Source: Vibrio sp. Hep-1b-8
GTDB taxonomy: Bacteria; Pseudomonadota; Gammaproteobacteria; Enterobacterales; Vibrionaceae
Reading direction: 5' to 3'
DNA: 64,000 nucleotides
Assembly: GCF_006124995.1 (NCBI RefSeq)
Contig: NZ_QEWN01000129.1
Coordinates: 62,001 to 126,000 of the forward strand
In this document: one piece after another, positions 38,686 through 47,556 of the stretch
Numbering within the stretch: the first letter of the stretch is position 1
How the letters are laid out: every line of letters starts with the position of its first letter
Made by a program: the position numbers and the translations under genes
The notes under the pieces: model-generated
Told to the model about the DNA's origin: nothing
Databases searched by the model: none
What the model saw: only the letters and a program-made list of their open reading frames with translations

Positions 38686-39540
38686 TTAGCAACAAAACGT
38701 CTCTTTCAGTACACGCGCTTGGGTTAAATATTGTTCATCGCCCCATAACTGGTATGCCAGTAAATACCATAGCATGGCCATCATGGTTGCTCTCGGCTTC
38801 CAAGCCATAACACCTTCAACCCAGTCATCAACACCTTCAACTCCACGTAACTGACAGTAACGATACACAGCTTCAAGGGGCTTCTCTTCCATGACGTCAA
38901 TACTCAACGTCAGATCAAGACGCGGATCGGCAATTGCCGCATACTCCCAGTCGATAACCTTATTACCCTGCTCTGTCTTGACCATGTTGTAGCCAGCTAA
39001 ATCAAAATGACACAAGGTATGCCCTACATCGGCAAGACTCGGTGCCGAACGCCACTGAGTATAGATAGCAAAATAAGGATCCACTTTGTATTCATCATTA
39101 AGCAACATCCAATAGTGATCCACTCGCGCCGTATAATTAAAAGGCGCTACGGGAATGCGCTTAATATCGACTTCATGAACTTTCACCATTGTCTTTAATA
39201 ACGAGTCAAAAGTGAGTTCATTGGTCAAGGGTTGTCCCTCAATCCAATCAACCAGTAGTCCTTGATCGTTGATATGAATGGCTTTCGGAGCCAAATGGCT
39301 GGATTCAATAGCGGAGAGGATTTGATACTCTTGAAAACGAGATATCGAAAAGGCTTGGGTAATATGGGTAGTGGGTCGCCATACATAGTCTTGACCGTCG
39401 CTGGTCACTACCTTCCAACAACGATTTGTCAGCCCCCCGGTTAGCGTTTGGGCATAATCAGGGGGCATAGCGAAGAAGTGATCTAACGACGACAATGAAC
39501 GGTCCAGAGAACATGCTTCATTCCAAGACATACGCGCCAT
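38686..39540 (-). CDS. thiK: Thiamine kinase-like phosphotransferase
   Basis: Aminoglycoside-phosphotransferase-fold kinase of 284 residues. LTGGLTNRCWKV near 33-44 is the nucleotide loop, LCHFDLAGYNMV near 190-201 carries the catalytic Asp, and VIDWEYAAIADPRLDLT follows with the metal-binding Asp. By position between ycfP and lpoB it corresponds to ThiK (YcfN), which salvages thiamine to thiamine phosphate; choline kinase-like activity cannot be excluded. AAGGAG six bases before the ATG supports the start. Confidence 0.83.
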   Translation of the reverse strand: MARMSWNEACSLDRSLSSLDHFFAMPPDYAQTLTGGLTNRCWKVVTSDGQDYVWRPTTHITQAFSISRFQEYQILSAIESSHLAPKAIHINDQGLLVDWIEGQPLTNELTFDSLLKTMVKVHEVDIKRIPVAPFNYTARVDHYWMLLNDEYKVDPYFAIYTQWRSAPSLADVGHTLCHFDLAGYNMVKTEQGNKVIDWEYAAIADPRLDLTLSIDVMEEKPLEAVYRYCQLRGVEGVDDWVEGVMAWKPRATMMAMLWYLLAYQLWGDEQYLTQARVLKETFCC

Positions 39541-39567
39541 AGTTCACTCCTTCCGCTTAGAGAGCCA

Positions 39568-40158
39568 TTACAGACCTAAAAAGCTTTTCGATTCTTGTTT
39601 ACGGATTTCTGTTTCGTCCGCCCACTCAATCAAGCCAGTTTCAAGATCCATCAGACGCATTGTCATCTTGTAGTAAACGTCTTTGTCGCTACCTGCATTT
39701 TTCGCGATGCTAGATAGGTTTCCGTAAAGCATGTACTGAGCGCCAACCATCTTACCAAACTGAATAGCGGTACTTTGATTGACGAGTTCATCGTTATTCT
39801 GGAAGTTCAATTGTTCACGAACAGATTCCACTCGATCCATATCGACGAAGCGGAATTTACCAGAATTCAACATCTTAGTACTGATGGTATCGGTGATGGA
39901 TTCAGTATCAATATGCTCACTGGTTTTGTTTTTGATACGCTCGACAAACACGATAGGACGCGAATCTCGTGTAATAGCGGAAACAGAACCAGACATCATC
40001 ATGCTGTCGACCATTTCACCAGCGATTTTCTGTAGGTCAGTTGAACCAAAGTCAATCGTTGTTGTTTCAACGGCTTGAGCGTCTCCGTAGCTTACTTGGT
40101 TTGAACAACCACCCAAAACGACAGCTAAACCAAGTAATGCAATAACACTTTTCTTCAT
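39568..40158 (-). CDS. lpoB: Penicillin-binding protein activator LpoB
   Basis: Outer-membrane lipoprotein of 196 residues that reaches through the peptidoglycan to activate PBP1b. The lipobox is in VVLGGCSNQ, with the lipidated Cys at about 18. The C-terminal domain (SRPIVFVERIKNKTSEHIDT...) matches LpoB, while the disordered linker is shorter than in E. coli. It lies between ycfL and thiK, the conserved enterobacterial order. Confidence 0.9.
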   Translation of the reverse strand: MKKSVIALLGLAVVLGGCSNQVSYGDAQAVETTTIDFGSTDLQKIAGEMVDSMMMSGSVSAITRDSRPIVFVERIKNKTSEHIDTESITDTISTKMLNSGKFRFVDMDRVESVREQLNFQNNDELVNQSTAIQFGKMVGAQYMLYGNLSSIAKNAGSDKDVYYKMTMRLMDLETGLIEWADETEIRKQESKSFLGL

Positions 40159-40195
40159 TGTTGGTTCCTTAAATCTCTAAAGTTTAGTTCTATTG

Positions 40196-40585
40196 TTAAT
40201 TATTAAGTTGACGAATCTGTACTCGGAACTGGGTTCCGTTTGGATTGACAGATACCTCAGAAATTGAAATCTCTTCAGTACCACGAATCACTGCCTGACG
40301 CCATGGTCCTTGCTTGTTGTTAACTTCTAAACCTTGATCGTCATACCAGTAAAAACGGTATTGGACATACTGGTCACCAGTGTACTGACTGATTAATCGC
40401 ACTACGCCTCGCGCTCTACCATCCACCTGAGTGGTCGATATATCGTCTATGGTTAAGCGACTTGCAAGTACATTGTCACCAAATAAAACGGTTTGTGACG
40501 CTCCATCAATACGAAGCCCAGCGGTATTCTCTGCACAACCTAGCAGAGTTAATGCCATCACTGCTGAAATAAGCCATTTTTTCAT
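40196..40585 (-). CDS. ycfL: YcfL family lipoprotein (DUF1425)
   Basis: Lipoprotein of 129 residues with lipobox LTLLGC near residues 12-17. The mature domain contains QYRFYWYDDQGLEV, the DUF1425 signature. The role is unknown; its permanent neighbour lpoB suggests envelope or peptidoglycan work. Its ATG overlaps the stop of the upstream TPR lipoprotein gene by four bases, so translation is coupled. Confidence 0.88.
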   Translation of the reverse strand: MKKWLISAVMALTLLGCAENTAGLRIDGASQTVLFGDNVLASRLTIDDISTTQVDGRARGVVRLISQYTGDQYVQYRFYWYDDQGLEVNNKQGPWRQAVIRGTEEISISEVSVNPNGTQFRVQIRQLNN

Positions 40586-41976
40586 CGTATGTTCCCTAAC
40601 TGTTTATGCCAGATGGTTGAACTCTCACCTTGACGAGACAGCCAAACTAACGCGGTTCGACCAGCTTCGACATTAAAGGTGTAGTCCTGACCATTAATCT
40701 TGATTTTTTGCTCACCCGGTTCAACGACAGCGCTAGCGCTGTATATCTCACCAGGCAGAGTAAGCCAACTACGTGTGTCGGGTTGTTCTGTTAACGTGTT
40801 CCAAACATTGAACAGCAGATTGCCGACATCATCACCTTTAGCCGCTTCTTTCCTCAGTTGATCCTTAGCCCAAACTCGCAACGCCTGTCGAATCACGATC
40901 GACGGCATACGTTCAGACAAGTCGCGTTGTGCCATCAAGTTAACATCCGTCAACAGACTTCCACTAAGATGGTCATTGTTCAAGGTTATTGGTGAAAAAG
41001 CCTCACTCTGCACCTGAGGATAATATGGCAAGGCTATAGAATACCACGCGCCATCTCCGCGACTGTCATATAACGGCAAAGCTTGTTTCCAGCCCTGCAA
41101 TGCCTCAACAACACCGCGTTCATCAATGACGATGACCCTTCCTTTGCCGCTCTCTAAGTAACTGGCCTTGCCGTAACGTTGTTCGAGTTTTACCAAGTCT
41201 TCTCTCATGCCGAGACGCTTTGCCACTCGTTTGGTGCCATCTATGACTTGCTGATTATCCGGCATTACGGCCAACGCTCGGCGGTAATCAACATAAGCAC
41301 TGTTCAAATCATTGTCAGCTTCATATAGTAAAGCCGATAAATAAAGTAAATAACCACTTTGTACCGCCTGAAGGGTTTTGCCTGCGTCTGGGTAGTTCGA
41401 CAATACAGAGCCTAAGTTTGGCGTTAAACCCTGTTGCTCCATCTGATTCTGGGCTGACTCGAGATCTTTTTCTCGATCCTTACGCGCTTGCTCCTGAACT
41501 TGGTTGGCTCGTCTCATCTCAATCAAAGCCCCCTCCAAGTCATTTTGCTTCAGGTAGTTTAATCCTAGATAGAGATGGAGAAAGCCAAGTTCGTAGTCAG
41601 CAGGTTGGTAGGTGTTGAGATTATCATTGACCGCCAACGCACTCAGGCTCATCGCACTTTGAGTGACTGACACAGTCGCTTGATCTTGCTGAACTCGAAC
41701 AGCTCTATCACTTAGCCCAAGCGCTTCCTTACTCTCAGGATATTGCTGGTTCAGAAAGTAGACTCGACCACTTTCAAAATTATCCAGAATATCGCCTGCG
41801 ACGTAGTCAGGCAGAGCCGCCTCCGCTTGTTGGTAATCACCGCTTTTTACTAACTGATGTAACTCGCCATTTTGTGCACTGTAATGACTAAAGAGATTAC
41901 CTGCAGATAAGTTTGCGCAAGCAGAGAGCGCTAATGAGCACCCCAAAATGAACGCGAGTCGAATGTGGTTATGCAC
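40582..41976 (-). CDS. TPR-containing lipoprotein (COG3014 type)
   Basis: Predicted lipoprotein of 464 residues with signal and lipobox LALSAC near 14-19. The middle consists of TPR-like helical repeats (YLGLNYLKQNDLEGALIEMRRA near 140-160 and SAYVDYRRALAVMPDNQQV later). The C-terminus has a beta-rich part ending FNVEAGRTALVWL. I start at GTG 41976 with GGGG upstream; the open frame itself begins at a TTG four codons earlier. It heads the ycfL-lpoB-thiK-ycfP run, so a role in envelope assembly is plausible but unproven. Confidence 0.75.
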   Translation of the reverse strand: MHNHIRLAFILGCSLALSACANLSAGNLFSHYSAQNGELHQLVKSGDYQQAEAALPDYVAGDILDNFESGRVYFLNQQYPESKEALGLSDRAVRVQQDQATVSVTQSAMSLSALAVNDNLNTYQPADYELGFLHLYLGLNYLKQNDLEGALIEMRRANQVQEQARKDREKDLESAQNQMEQQGLTPNLGSVLSNYPDAGKTLQAVQSGYLLYLSALLYEADNDLNSAYVDYRRALAVMPDNQQVIDGTKRVAKRLGMREDLVKLEQRYGKASYLESGKGRVIVIDERGVVEALQGWKQALPLYDSRGDGAWYSIALPYYPQVQSEAFSPITLNNDHLSGSLLTDVNLMAQRDLSERMPSIVIRQALRVWAKDQLRKEAAKGDDVGNLLFNVWNTLTEQPDTRSWLTLPGEIYSASAVVEPGEQKIKINGQDYTFNVEAGRTALVWLSRQGESSTIWHKQLGNIR

Positions 41977-41998
41977 TTCGTACCCCAAAGTTATGCTA

Positions 41999-42025
41999 AA
42001 AGCATGGTTACACCGGCCATGCTTT
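41999..42025 (-). terminator. Terminator of hinT
   Basis: 9-bp stem AAAGCATGG/CCATGCTTT (41999-42007 with 42017-42025). Only a short T tract follows on the transcribed strand, so leakage into the next gene is likely. Confidence 0.55.
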
Positions 42026-42086
42026 AATTTGATGTAGTTCTAGGACAACAACAGTCCGTTTTGGTTCGGAATCGTCAATGACGGTA

Positions 42087-42437
42087 TTAGCTCATCAGCA
42101 TTGGGCCTAGCGGGCGACCGCCGACTAGATGCATGTGGATATGATAAACTTCCTGACCACCGTGTGCGTTACAGTTTACGATGAGACGATAACCGTTCTC
42201 GGCAATACCTTCTTCTTTTGCAAGCTTACGCGCGACCGTAAACATGCGCCCCATTACCAATTCATCTTCATCTGCGACGTCATTCACTGTCGCAATAAGC
42301 TTGTTTGGAATGATAAGGATATGACTTGGCGCACGTGGGTTAATATCACGAAACGCAGTGACTAAATCATCTTGATAAACGACGTCTGCTGGAATTTCCT
42401 TGCGGATGATTTTACTGAAAATGGTTTCTTCAGCCAT
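42087..42437 (-). CDS. hinT: HIT family purine nucleoside phosphoramidase HinT
   Basis: Cytoplasmic histidine-triad hydrolase of 116 residues that cleaves adenosine 5'-phosphoramidates. The catalytic triad is H99-x-H101-x-H103 in YHIHMHL. The frame extends 23 codons further, but GGAG six bases before the ATG at 42437 and the start [18 protein letters not shown] match the family. hinT precedes ycfL-lpoB in enterobacteria too. Confidence 0.95.
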   Translation of the reverse strand: MAEETIFSKIIRKEIPADVVYQDDLVTAFRDINPRAPSHILIIPNKLIATVNDVADEDELVMGRMFTVARKLAKEEGIAENGYRLIVNCNAHGGQEVYHIHMHLVGGRPLGPMLMS

Positions 42438-42660
42438 GAAGCACTCCATCTTTATGGTGTTATTAAATGAATGCTTTCGAGTATGCGTCAAGCTTCGCAA
42501 GATCACAATAAAAAACAGTGTTCACTTCTCTTAAACGGCGTACGGATAAACTACCGTATCTAATTTTGTATTGTGCGTCATAAAATGCGCGTCTCGTAAT
42601 CAATACAATGCCCTCCTTTTTGTTACTTTTTTAAGACTTTATTAATTTAGGGAGAGGTCT

Positions 42661-44652
42661 ATGAAAGGCTCAGTAATTAGGCGTATGTACGCGGGCTTTG
42701 CATTGATCATTGTTTTGTTCATCATTACCACGTTAATGATGATGCGGGGAATGCAGCAAATTCATAAAAATTTCGAAGAGGTGTCCAACACTTCTTTACC
42801 CTTGGTCTCACAAGCCAACAATACTAGCGTCGCTCTGTTGTCTGCTGACAAACTTTTCAAGGACTTTTTGACGACTCAAAGCTTCGAACGTATGGATCAG
42901 TTGGCTGAACAATTTGTCGCGACCAAACAGGCCTACAGCGAACAACTCGACGCGTTACAAAAAGTAAGTAGCGGTCAGACTGAATTGGAGCAATCGCTCG
43001 TTCAGTTGAGAGAGATGGAACAGGGTTACTTCGCCGAAGCCGAACAAGCAATGGCTAACTACCGCGCGATGTTTGAAGCGCAAGCCCAAGTTCAAAAGTC
43101 CACTCGCCAATTCCAACGTTTACATTCGGAATTAACTCTTGGCATGAAGGAGTACGTTGATGACCAAAGTAGTATCTCCGTAAAAGTCATGGCTAAGAGC
43201 TACTTCACCAAACTCAAGGATGCCGAGCTCACGACATCAGACGCGTTAGCCAGCAGTGATACCGAGTTGGTTAACCAAGCTGTGGCAAAAAACAAGAAAG
43301 CCGTCACTCACCTCAATTATGCATATCGAGGCCTGACTGCTCAGATGCCTGAGATTAAAAATGCCTTCGACGAGTCTGTACAACAATTTACTCGCGACGT
43401 GGGTCAAAAAGGCGGGGTACTTGATCAACACAGTACCTACCTAATAGCCAAAGATGCACTTTATGCCAACATTACCAATCTGACAGAACAAGTCGACGCT
43501 ACCATGGCCTTACTGACCTCTTTCGCCGAAATTGCTCAACAAGGTTTAACCGCCTCACTTGAGGAAGCGGGTCAAGTCTATGAACAAGGCGTATTACGTT
43601 CAATTTCGATTGGCGCCGTGGTTATTGTAATGGCAATTGGTATCGGTTATCACATCGCCCAAAGTGTACGTCAGCCTCTTACGCGAATTCTTGTCACACT
43701 TGAGTCATTGACCCAAGGCGATATGACGCAGCGAATCGACACCCGCTACAATAATGAGTTCAGCAAGGTTAGTAGCCATATCAATTCACTGGCTGAGAAC
43801 CTGCATGGCATCCTCGTTCGACTTAATGATGCCTCTAATGATCTGACCCAGACCGCAGAGACAAACCAAACCACTTCGACACAAGCACAAAGTCAACTCA
43901 GCCAACAGCGTGAGCAAACAGCCAATGTTGCGACAGCGATGACTGAAATGGCGCATTCTGTCCAAGAAGTCGCTCAAAGTGCGCAAAACTCACAACAAAT
44001 GGTTGAGAAAGTAGAGATTTCCGCAGAATCTGGTCGCCAAATCATGGGCAGCAATATCACTACGATTAATCAGCTTGAAACCAAATTGAATCAGTCAGTG
44101 GATGCCGTGAAAGATCTACAAACCATGAGCGGTAAAATTGGTAGCATCCTCGATGTTATTCGCAATATTGCTGAACAAACCAACTTATTGGCTCTCAACG
44201 CTGCGATTGAAGCGGCGCGAGCGGGTGAGCAAGGACGTGGCTTTGCCGTGGTAGCAGACGAAGTCCGTGTGTTGGCTCAACGAACAACAGAGTCGACCTC
44301 TGAAATAGAAAACATGATCAGCAACCTTCAAGGCAGTTCAAGCTCGGCGAACAAAGTTATTCAGAGCTGTATGGATGATATGGTGTTGTCGGTTGAACAA
44401 GCATCCAGCGCCAATAGCGCAATGGAAGAGATTCAAGGCTTGATCATGGAAATCAGTCAGATGAGTGGTCACATTGCTCAAGCCGCCAACGAGCAAAGCG
44501 AAACCACCCATGATATTGCTCGAAACATCGAACAGATAAACGCTATCGCCGATTCGAGCTACCAAGCAATGGCCGAGATAGCCGCGACCAGTCAGAACCT
44601 CTCCACTCTGGCTAACCAGCAAGGCGAACTGGTGCACCGATTTAAGCTCTAG
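42661..44652 (+). CDS. Methyl-accepting chemotaxis protein
   Basis: Chemoreceptor of 663 residues. Membrane helices lie near 8-28 and 316-336; between them is a long helical periplasmic sensor, probably a helical-bundle type of about 285 residues. A HAMP domain follows near 338-390, and the signalling tip at about 500-545 reads [34 protein letters not shown]. No CheR-tethering pentapeptide is present. GGGAGAGG lies before the ATG. The ligand is unknown. The CARF nuclease gene follows in the same orientation after a terminator. Confidence 0.93.
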   Translation: MKGSVIRRMYAGFALIIVLFIITTLMMMRGMQQIHKNFEEVSNTSLPLVSQANNTSVALLSADKLFKDFLTTQSFERMDQLAEQFVATKQAYSEQLDALQKVSSGQTELEQSLVQLREMEQGYFAEAEQAMANYRAMFEAQAQVQKSTRQFQRLHSELTLGMKEYVDDQSSISVKVMAKSYFTKLKDAELTTSDALASSDTELVNQAVAKNKKAVTHLNYAYRGLTAQMPEIKNAFDESVQQFTRDVGQKGGVLDQHSTYLIAKDALYANITNLTEQVDATMALLTSFAEIAQQGLTASLEEAGQVYEQGVLRSISIGAVVIVMAIGIGYHIAQSVRQPLTRILVTLESLTQGDMTQRIDTRYNNEFSKVSSHINSLAENLHGILVRLNDASNDLTQTAETNQTTSTQAQSQLSQQREQTANVATAMTEMAHSVQEVAQSAQNSQQMVEKVEISAESGRQIMGSNITTINQLETKLNQSVDAVKDLQTMSGKIGSILDVIRNIAEQTNLLALNAAIEAARAGEQGRGFAVVADEVRVLAQRTTESTSEIENMISNLQGSSSSANKVIQSCMDDMVLSVEQASSANSAMEEIQGLIMEISQMSGHIAQAANEQSETTHDIARNIEQINAIADSSYQAMAEIAATSQNLSTLANQQGELVHRFKL

Positions 44653-44682
44653 TAAGTCAGCTCAGTGTAATTTATTGAGTTT

Positions 44683-44716
44683 GGGCGACTATTTTCCTTA
44701 GTCGCTCTTGTTTTTT
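44683..44716 (+). terminator. Terminator of the chemoreceptor gene
   Basis: 9-bp stem GGGCGACTA/TAGTCGCTC (44683-44691 with 44699-44707, one G-T), then TTG and a run of six T. Confidence 0.82.
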
Positions 44717-44743
44717 ATACCCCATGTCATTATATGGTTAGTA

Positions 44744-44780
44744 AGGCTTGTCCACTTTTCATTTACCTTTTCGCAAGCCT
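44744..44780 (+). promoter_or_regulatory. Inverted repeat before the CARF nuclease gene
   Basis: AGGCTTG (44744-44750) is mirrored by CAAGCCT (44774-44780) with 23 bases between; the second arm ends a few bases before the GAGGA ribosome site. It could be a leader hairpin or a dimeric operator. Confidence 0.35.
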
Positions 44781-44796
44781 AACATGAGGAATATAT

Positions 44797-45969
44797 ATGG
44801 CAGTTCATGTTGGCATCATAGACCAAGATCCTATCCGTCTGGTGACCCCACTTCTAGACCATCGCACCATCAGTGACCACATCGTTTTTATTGGCATCAA
44901 AGCCCAACAAGATATGTATCACCGCCTTCATAGCGTGCTGGGAAAACGTAACATTACCTCTGAGTTTTTTGAAATTCCAAATGTTGCAAACACCTCCAAG
45001 ATAAAACAGTCCATCACTCAGTTAGCCGAAAACCTCAAAGCTCGTGGTGAGCAGGTTAAGCTCAATGCCAGTTGTGGATTACGTCATCGCCTACTCTCTG
45101 TCTACGAAATTTTCCGTACTTATCACTGGCCAATTTTTGTTGTAGAACCAAACAGCGATCGCTTGTGCTGGCTATATCCTGACGGGCTCGACGACAACCA
45201 AGTTCAAGATCGAATTACCATTGATGATTACCTCACTGTTTTTGGCGCTCGTGGAGAATTCAACGACCACCATCTACCGGAACAGCTTGACCAAAAGCTT
45301 TATCAGCTTGGTGAGAAATGGGCTAGCAACGCTTTAGAACTTGGTCCTGGTCTCGCGACGCTTAACTACCTCGCGACGACCTGTCGTAAAGAGCAACGTT
45401 TAGATGTGGAGCTATCGGAAAAACAGCAAGGTTATCGTGAGCTCAATATGCTTCTTTCTGATCTTGTCGCGGCAGAAATTGCCACTTATGACAACGGCGT
45501 CTTAACGTTTGCCAATGAGGATGCCCGTCGTTTCTCTAATGGTGAATGGCTAGAAACCTTAGTACACAGTACCGTTCGTCAGATTCAGCAAGATATGCCT
45601 ACTATCCAAGACCATTCACTGAACGTACAGGTTTATCGTCAGCTCGGCGATAGAGAAGTACGTAATGAGCTCGATGTCGCGTCGGTAGTGAATAACAAGC
45701 TACACATCATCGAATGTAAGACGAAGGGAATGCGTGACGATGGTGATGACACTCTTTACAAACTTGAATCATTGCGTGATTTATTGGGCGGGTTACAAGC
45801 TCGCGCCATGCTGGTTAGCTTCCGTCCACTAAGACATAATGACATTACTCGCGCTGAGGATCTTGGTTTAGCTCTGATTGGTCCAGACGAGCTAAAAGAT
45901 CTAAAACGTCACCTGACTGAGTGGTTTACCGAAGCGGGTGGTAGCGACGATCAGTGCTCTGACTGCTAG
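44797..45969 (+). CDS. CARF domain - PD-(D/E)XK nuclease protein (DUF1887, Card1/Can2-like)
   Basis: Protein of 390 residues closely resembling V. cholerae VC1899, whose structure showed a CARF domain joined to a restriction-endonuclease-fold domain. The N-terminal CARF region (1-150) has the ligand-loop position at NASCGLRHRLL (90-100), where the usual TGGTK is not conserved. A helical or winged linker follows (about 160-250). The nuclease core has E291-L-D293 and E306-C-K308, spaced like the active site of Card1, a cyclic-tetraadenylate-activated nuclease of type III CRISPR immunity. No CRISPR or cas gene lies in this window. Activator and target are unknown; the family call is firm. Confidence 0.88.
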   Translation: MAVHVGIIDQDPIRLVTPLLDHRTISDHIVFIGIKAQQDMYHRLHSVLGKRNITSEFFEIPNVANTSKIKQSITQLAENLKARGEQVKLNASCGLRHRLLSVYEIFRTYHWPIFVVEPNSDRLCWLYPDGLDDNQVQDRITIDDYLTVFGARGEFNDHHLPEQLDQKLYQLGEKWASNALELGPGLATLNYLATTCRKEQRLDVELSEKQQGYRELNMLLSDLVAAEIATYDNGVLTFANEDARRFSNGEWLETLVHSTVRQIQQDMPTIQDHSLNVQVYRQLGDREVRNELDVASVVNNKLHIIECKTKGMRDDGDDTLYKLESLRDLLGGLQARAMLVSFRPLRHNDITRAEDLGLALIGPDELKDLKRHLTEWFTEAGGSDDQCSDC

Positions 45970-45981
45970 AGCCACAAAAAC

Positions 45982-46008
45982 AAAAAACCGCCTTTTAGGC
46001 GGTTTTTT
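45982..46008. terminator. Terminator between the CARF gene and fadR
   Basis: AAAAAACCGCC/GGCGGTTTTTT (45982-45992 with 45998-46008), loop TTTTA; bidirectional. Confidence 0.9.
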
Positions 46009-46031
46009 CAATTTTGTCGAAAACAACTGAA

Positions 46032-46871
46032 TTAGCAATCATCTTCTGTGAAGTTCGTTGGTAAGGTGGTCTTCATCTGATTCCAGATTTGCGCACTTTC
46101 AATACCATAGTGACGAACAACAACTAAAATCTGCTCGCGATTGCCTGTTTCACAGACTTCGAGCAAATCACGGTAGAATTGCAGTGCAAGTTCACGTGCT
46201 TCTGGGTTTGAGAAGTAGTAGCTGCCCACTCGGTCATACAGTTTTTTCAAGCCATTGAAAATCAGACCATAAATCTGGTTACCTGAATGGAACGCCAAGC
46301 GTTGGAACAACATGTAATCATAGAAGTTGAACGTTTTAGCAATTAAAGTTGCCTGACGTTTCGCTTCATCCTTTTCGCCATCGTCTTTTACATGTTGACG
46401 GATTTTATCTGCGTATGGAGATGATTCCATAAACACATCCCAAGATTCCGCGGCAACCAGTGCTTCACATGAATTGATTACGTTGGAGATGGTTTTTTCC
46501 GCGCTCTCTTTATTCGCTTTGAATGCATAGCGCATAAAGATTGGACTGATATTTGTCCGTGCTGCAAGCAAGTCTTCAACAATCGAGGTCGCATTATCTG
46601 CATCCAACGTCATTAACGTATCGAGGATGTGCAAGCCTGACGTTTCCATGAATTGATTTACACGTGTCGGTTTACCGTGTTGAATGGTTAACCAGCCATC
46701 ACGTGCAAGGCGTTGCAGTACTTCACGTAAAGTAGTGCGTGTAACACCAATCAGTTCAGAGAGCTCACGTTCGGCTGGTAGAATAGAACCTGGAGGGAAA
46801 CGCCCTTTCCAAATACTCTCAATAATGTATTTTTCTGCGAATCCTGCTGGGCTCTTTGCCTTAATGACCAT
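46032..46871 (-). CDS. fadR: Fatty acid metabolism regulator FadR
   Basis: GntR-family regulator of 279 residues that represses fatty-acid degradation and activates unsaturated fatty-acid synthesis genes, released by long-chain acyl-CoA. The winged helix covers about 10-70 ([22 protein letters not shown]). The protein is 40 residues longer than E. coli FadR; the extra part (about 138-177, [20 protein letters not shown] region) is the Vibrio insertion known to add an acyl-CoA site. It is divergent from nhaB across a 685-base gap. Confidence 0.96.
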   Translation of the reverse strand: MVIKAKSPAGFAEKYIIESIWKGRFPPGSILPAERELSELIGVTRTTLREVLQRLARDGWLTIQHGKPTRVNQFMETSGLHILDTLMTLDADNATSIVEDLLAARTNISPIFMRYAFKANKESAEKTISNVINSCEALVAAESWDVFMESSPYADKIRQHVKDDGEKDEAKRQATLIAKTFNFYDYMLFQRLAFHSGNQIYGLIFNGLKKLYDRVGSYYFSNPEARELALQFYRDLLEVCETGNREQILVVVRHYGIESAQIWNQMKTTLPTNFTEDDC

Positions 46872-47345
46872 TTATAACTTATCCAATCTTGTATTTTTAT
46901 GGGTCTAATGAAACTCATCATACCACTAGTTCTAACATATCGGAAACCATCACTCTGTAAACACTCAGTAAACGTGCGTCAAAACCACAATAGAGCTATA
47001 GCTCTAAATATATACAGAATTCATTGACAAACATTGGTCAACGAAATAGCGGAATTTTCAATTTTAACATATTATAAACATTGATCACCCCTTATATATC
47101 CGCCTCCATCCGCAAAATTTAAGATTTAATAATTGCAATCTTTACAGGTAATTTTCATTCATTATTATTACATATTCTTTCTTATTCTAAGCTTTCATAC
47201 GTCAGCTCTCATTAAACCTTGTTTTTCACAACTCTCATCCTGTGTTTACGCCACTTTGATCGCGTTTTTAAACAAAAGTTTGTTGATAAAAACGCTAGCG
47301 TTATTTTTCCCATTGACTAAATTTCTTCGAAGAGTACAGTGGCGA
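46872..47345. other. Gene-free fadR-nhaB region with a 34-bp inverted repeat
   Basis: AT-rich divergent promoter region with no supported ORF. GCGTTTTT (47262-47269) pairs with AAAAACGC (47288-47295), and AACAAA with TTTGTT inside it, giving about 14 bp. This overlaps the 12-bp palindrome AACGCTAGCGTT (47291-47302). It may hold operator sites or a terminator-like structure; no regulator can be named from sequence. Confidence 0.4.
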
Positions 47346-47475
47346 CCAAAGTAAAGGAGTGCTTGTTTTTCTCAGGGAGTGACTTGGCAAGACCACATGA
47401 ACGTGATCTCGATGTTGTTTTTCTAAGTCACTGTTGAATCAGGTTGGTTCCTATTTAGGGGTATTTCCCCCTCTA
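47346..47475 (+). promoter_or_regulatory. Structured 5' leader of nhaB
   Basis: An 8-bp perfect helix AGTGACTT/AAGTCACT (47378-47385 with 47425-47432, extendable by two pairs) encloses 39 bases. CCAAAGT (47346-47352) can compete for ACTTGG (47382-47387). A hairpin AGGGG/CCCCT (47457-47461 with 47468-47472) follows. The start codon lies about 85 bases further on. The arrangement suggests a regulated leader for a sodium/proton antiporter; no known riboswitch class was recognised. Confidence 0.45.
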
Positions 47476-47556
47476 GACAGAACAAGTAGCCTGCTGGTTA
47501 ATAGATACAAGCACGTGCAGTGTCTATTCATAACAACATATAAGAGTATTTGAATC

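Noticed and set aside
42507..42660. Flagellar sigma-28 promoter for the second chemoreceptor
   Set aside because: I found no TAAA-N15-GCCGATAA-like pair; nothing specific could be supported.
47133..47354. 73-codon frame between fadR and nhaB
   Set aside because: Composition is AT-driven, it crosses strong inverted repeats, and it has no convincing ribosome site or family resemblance.
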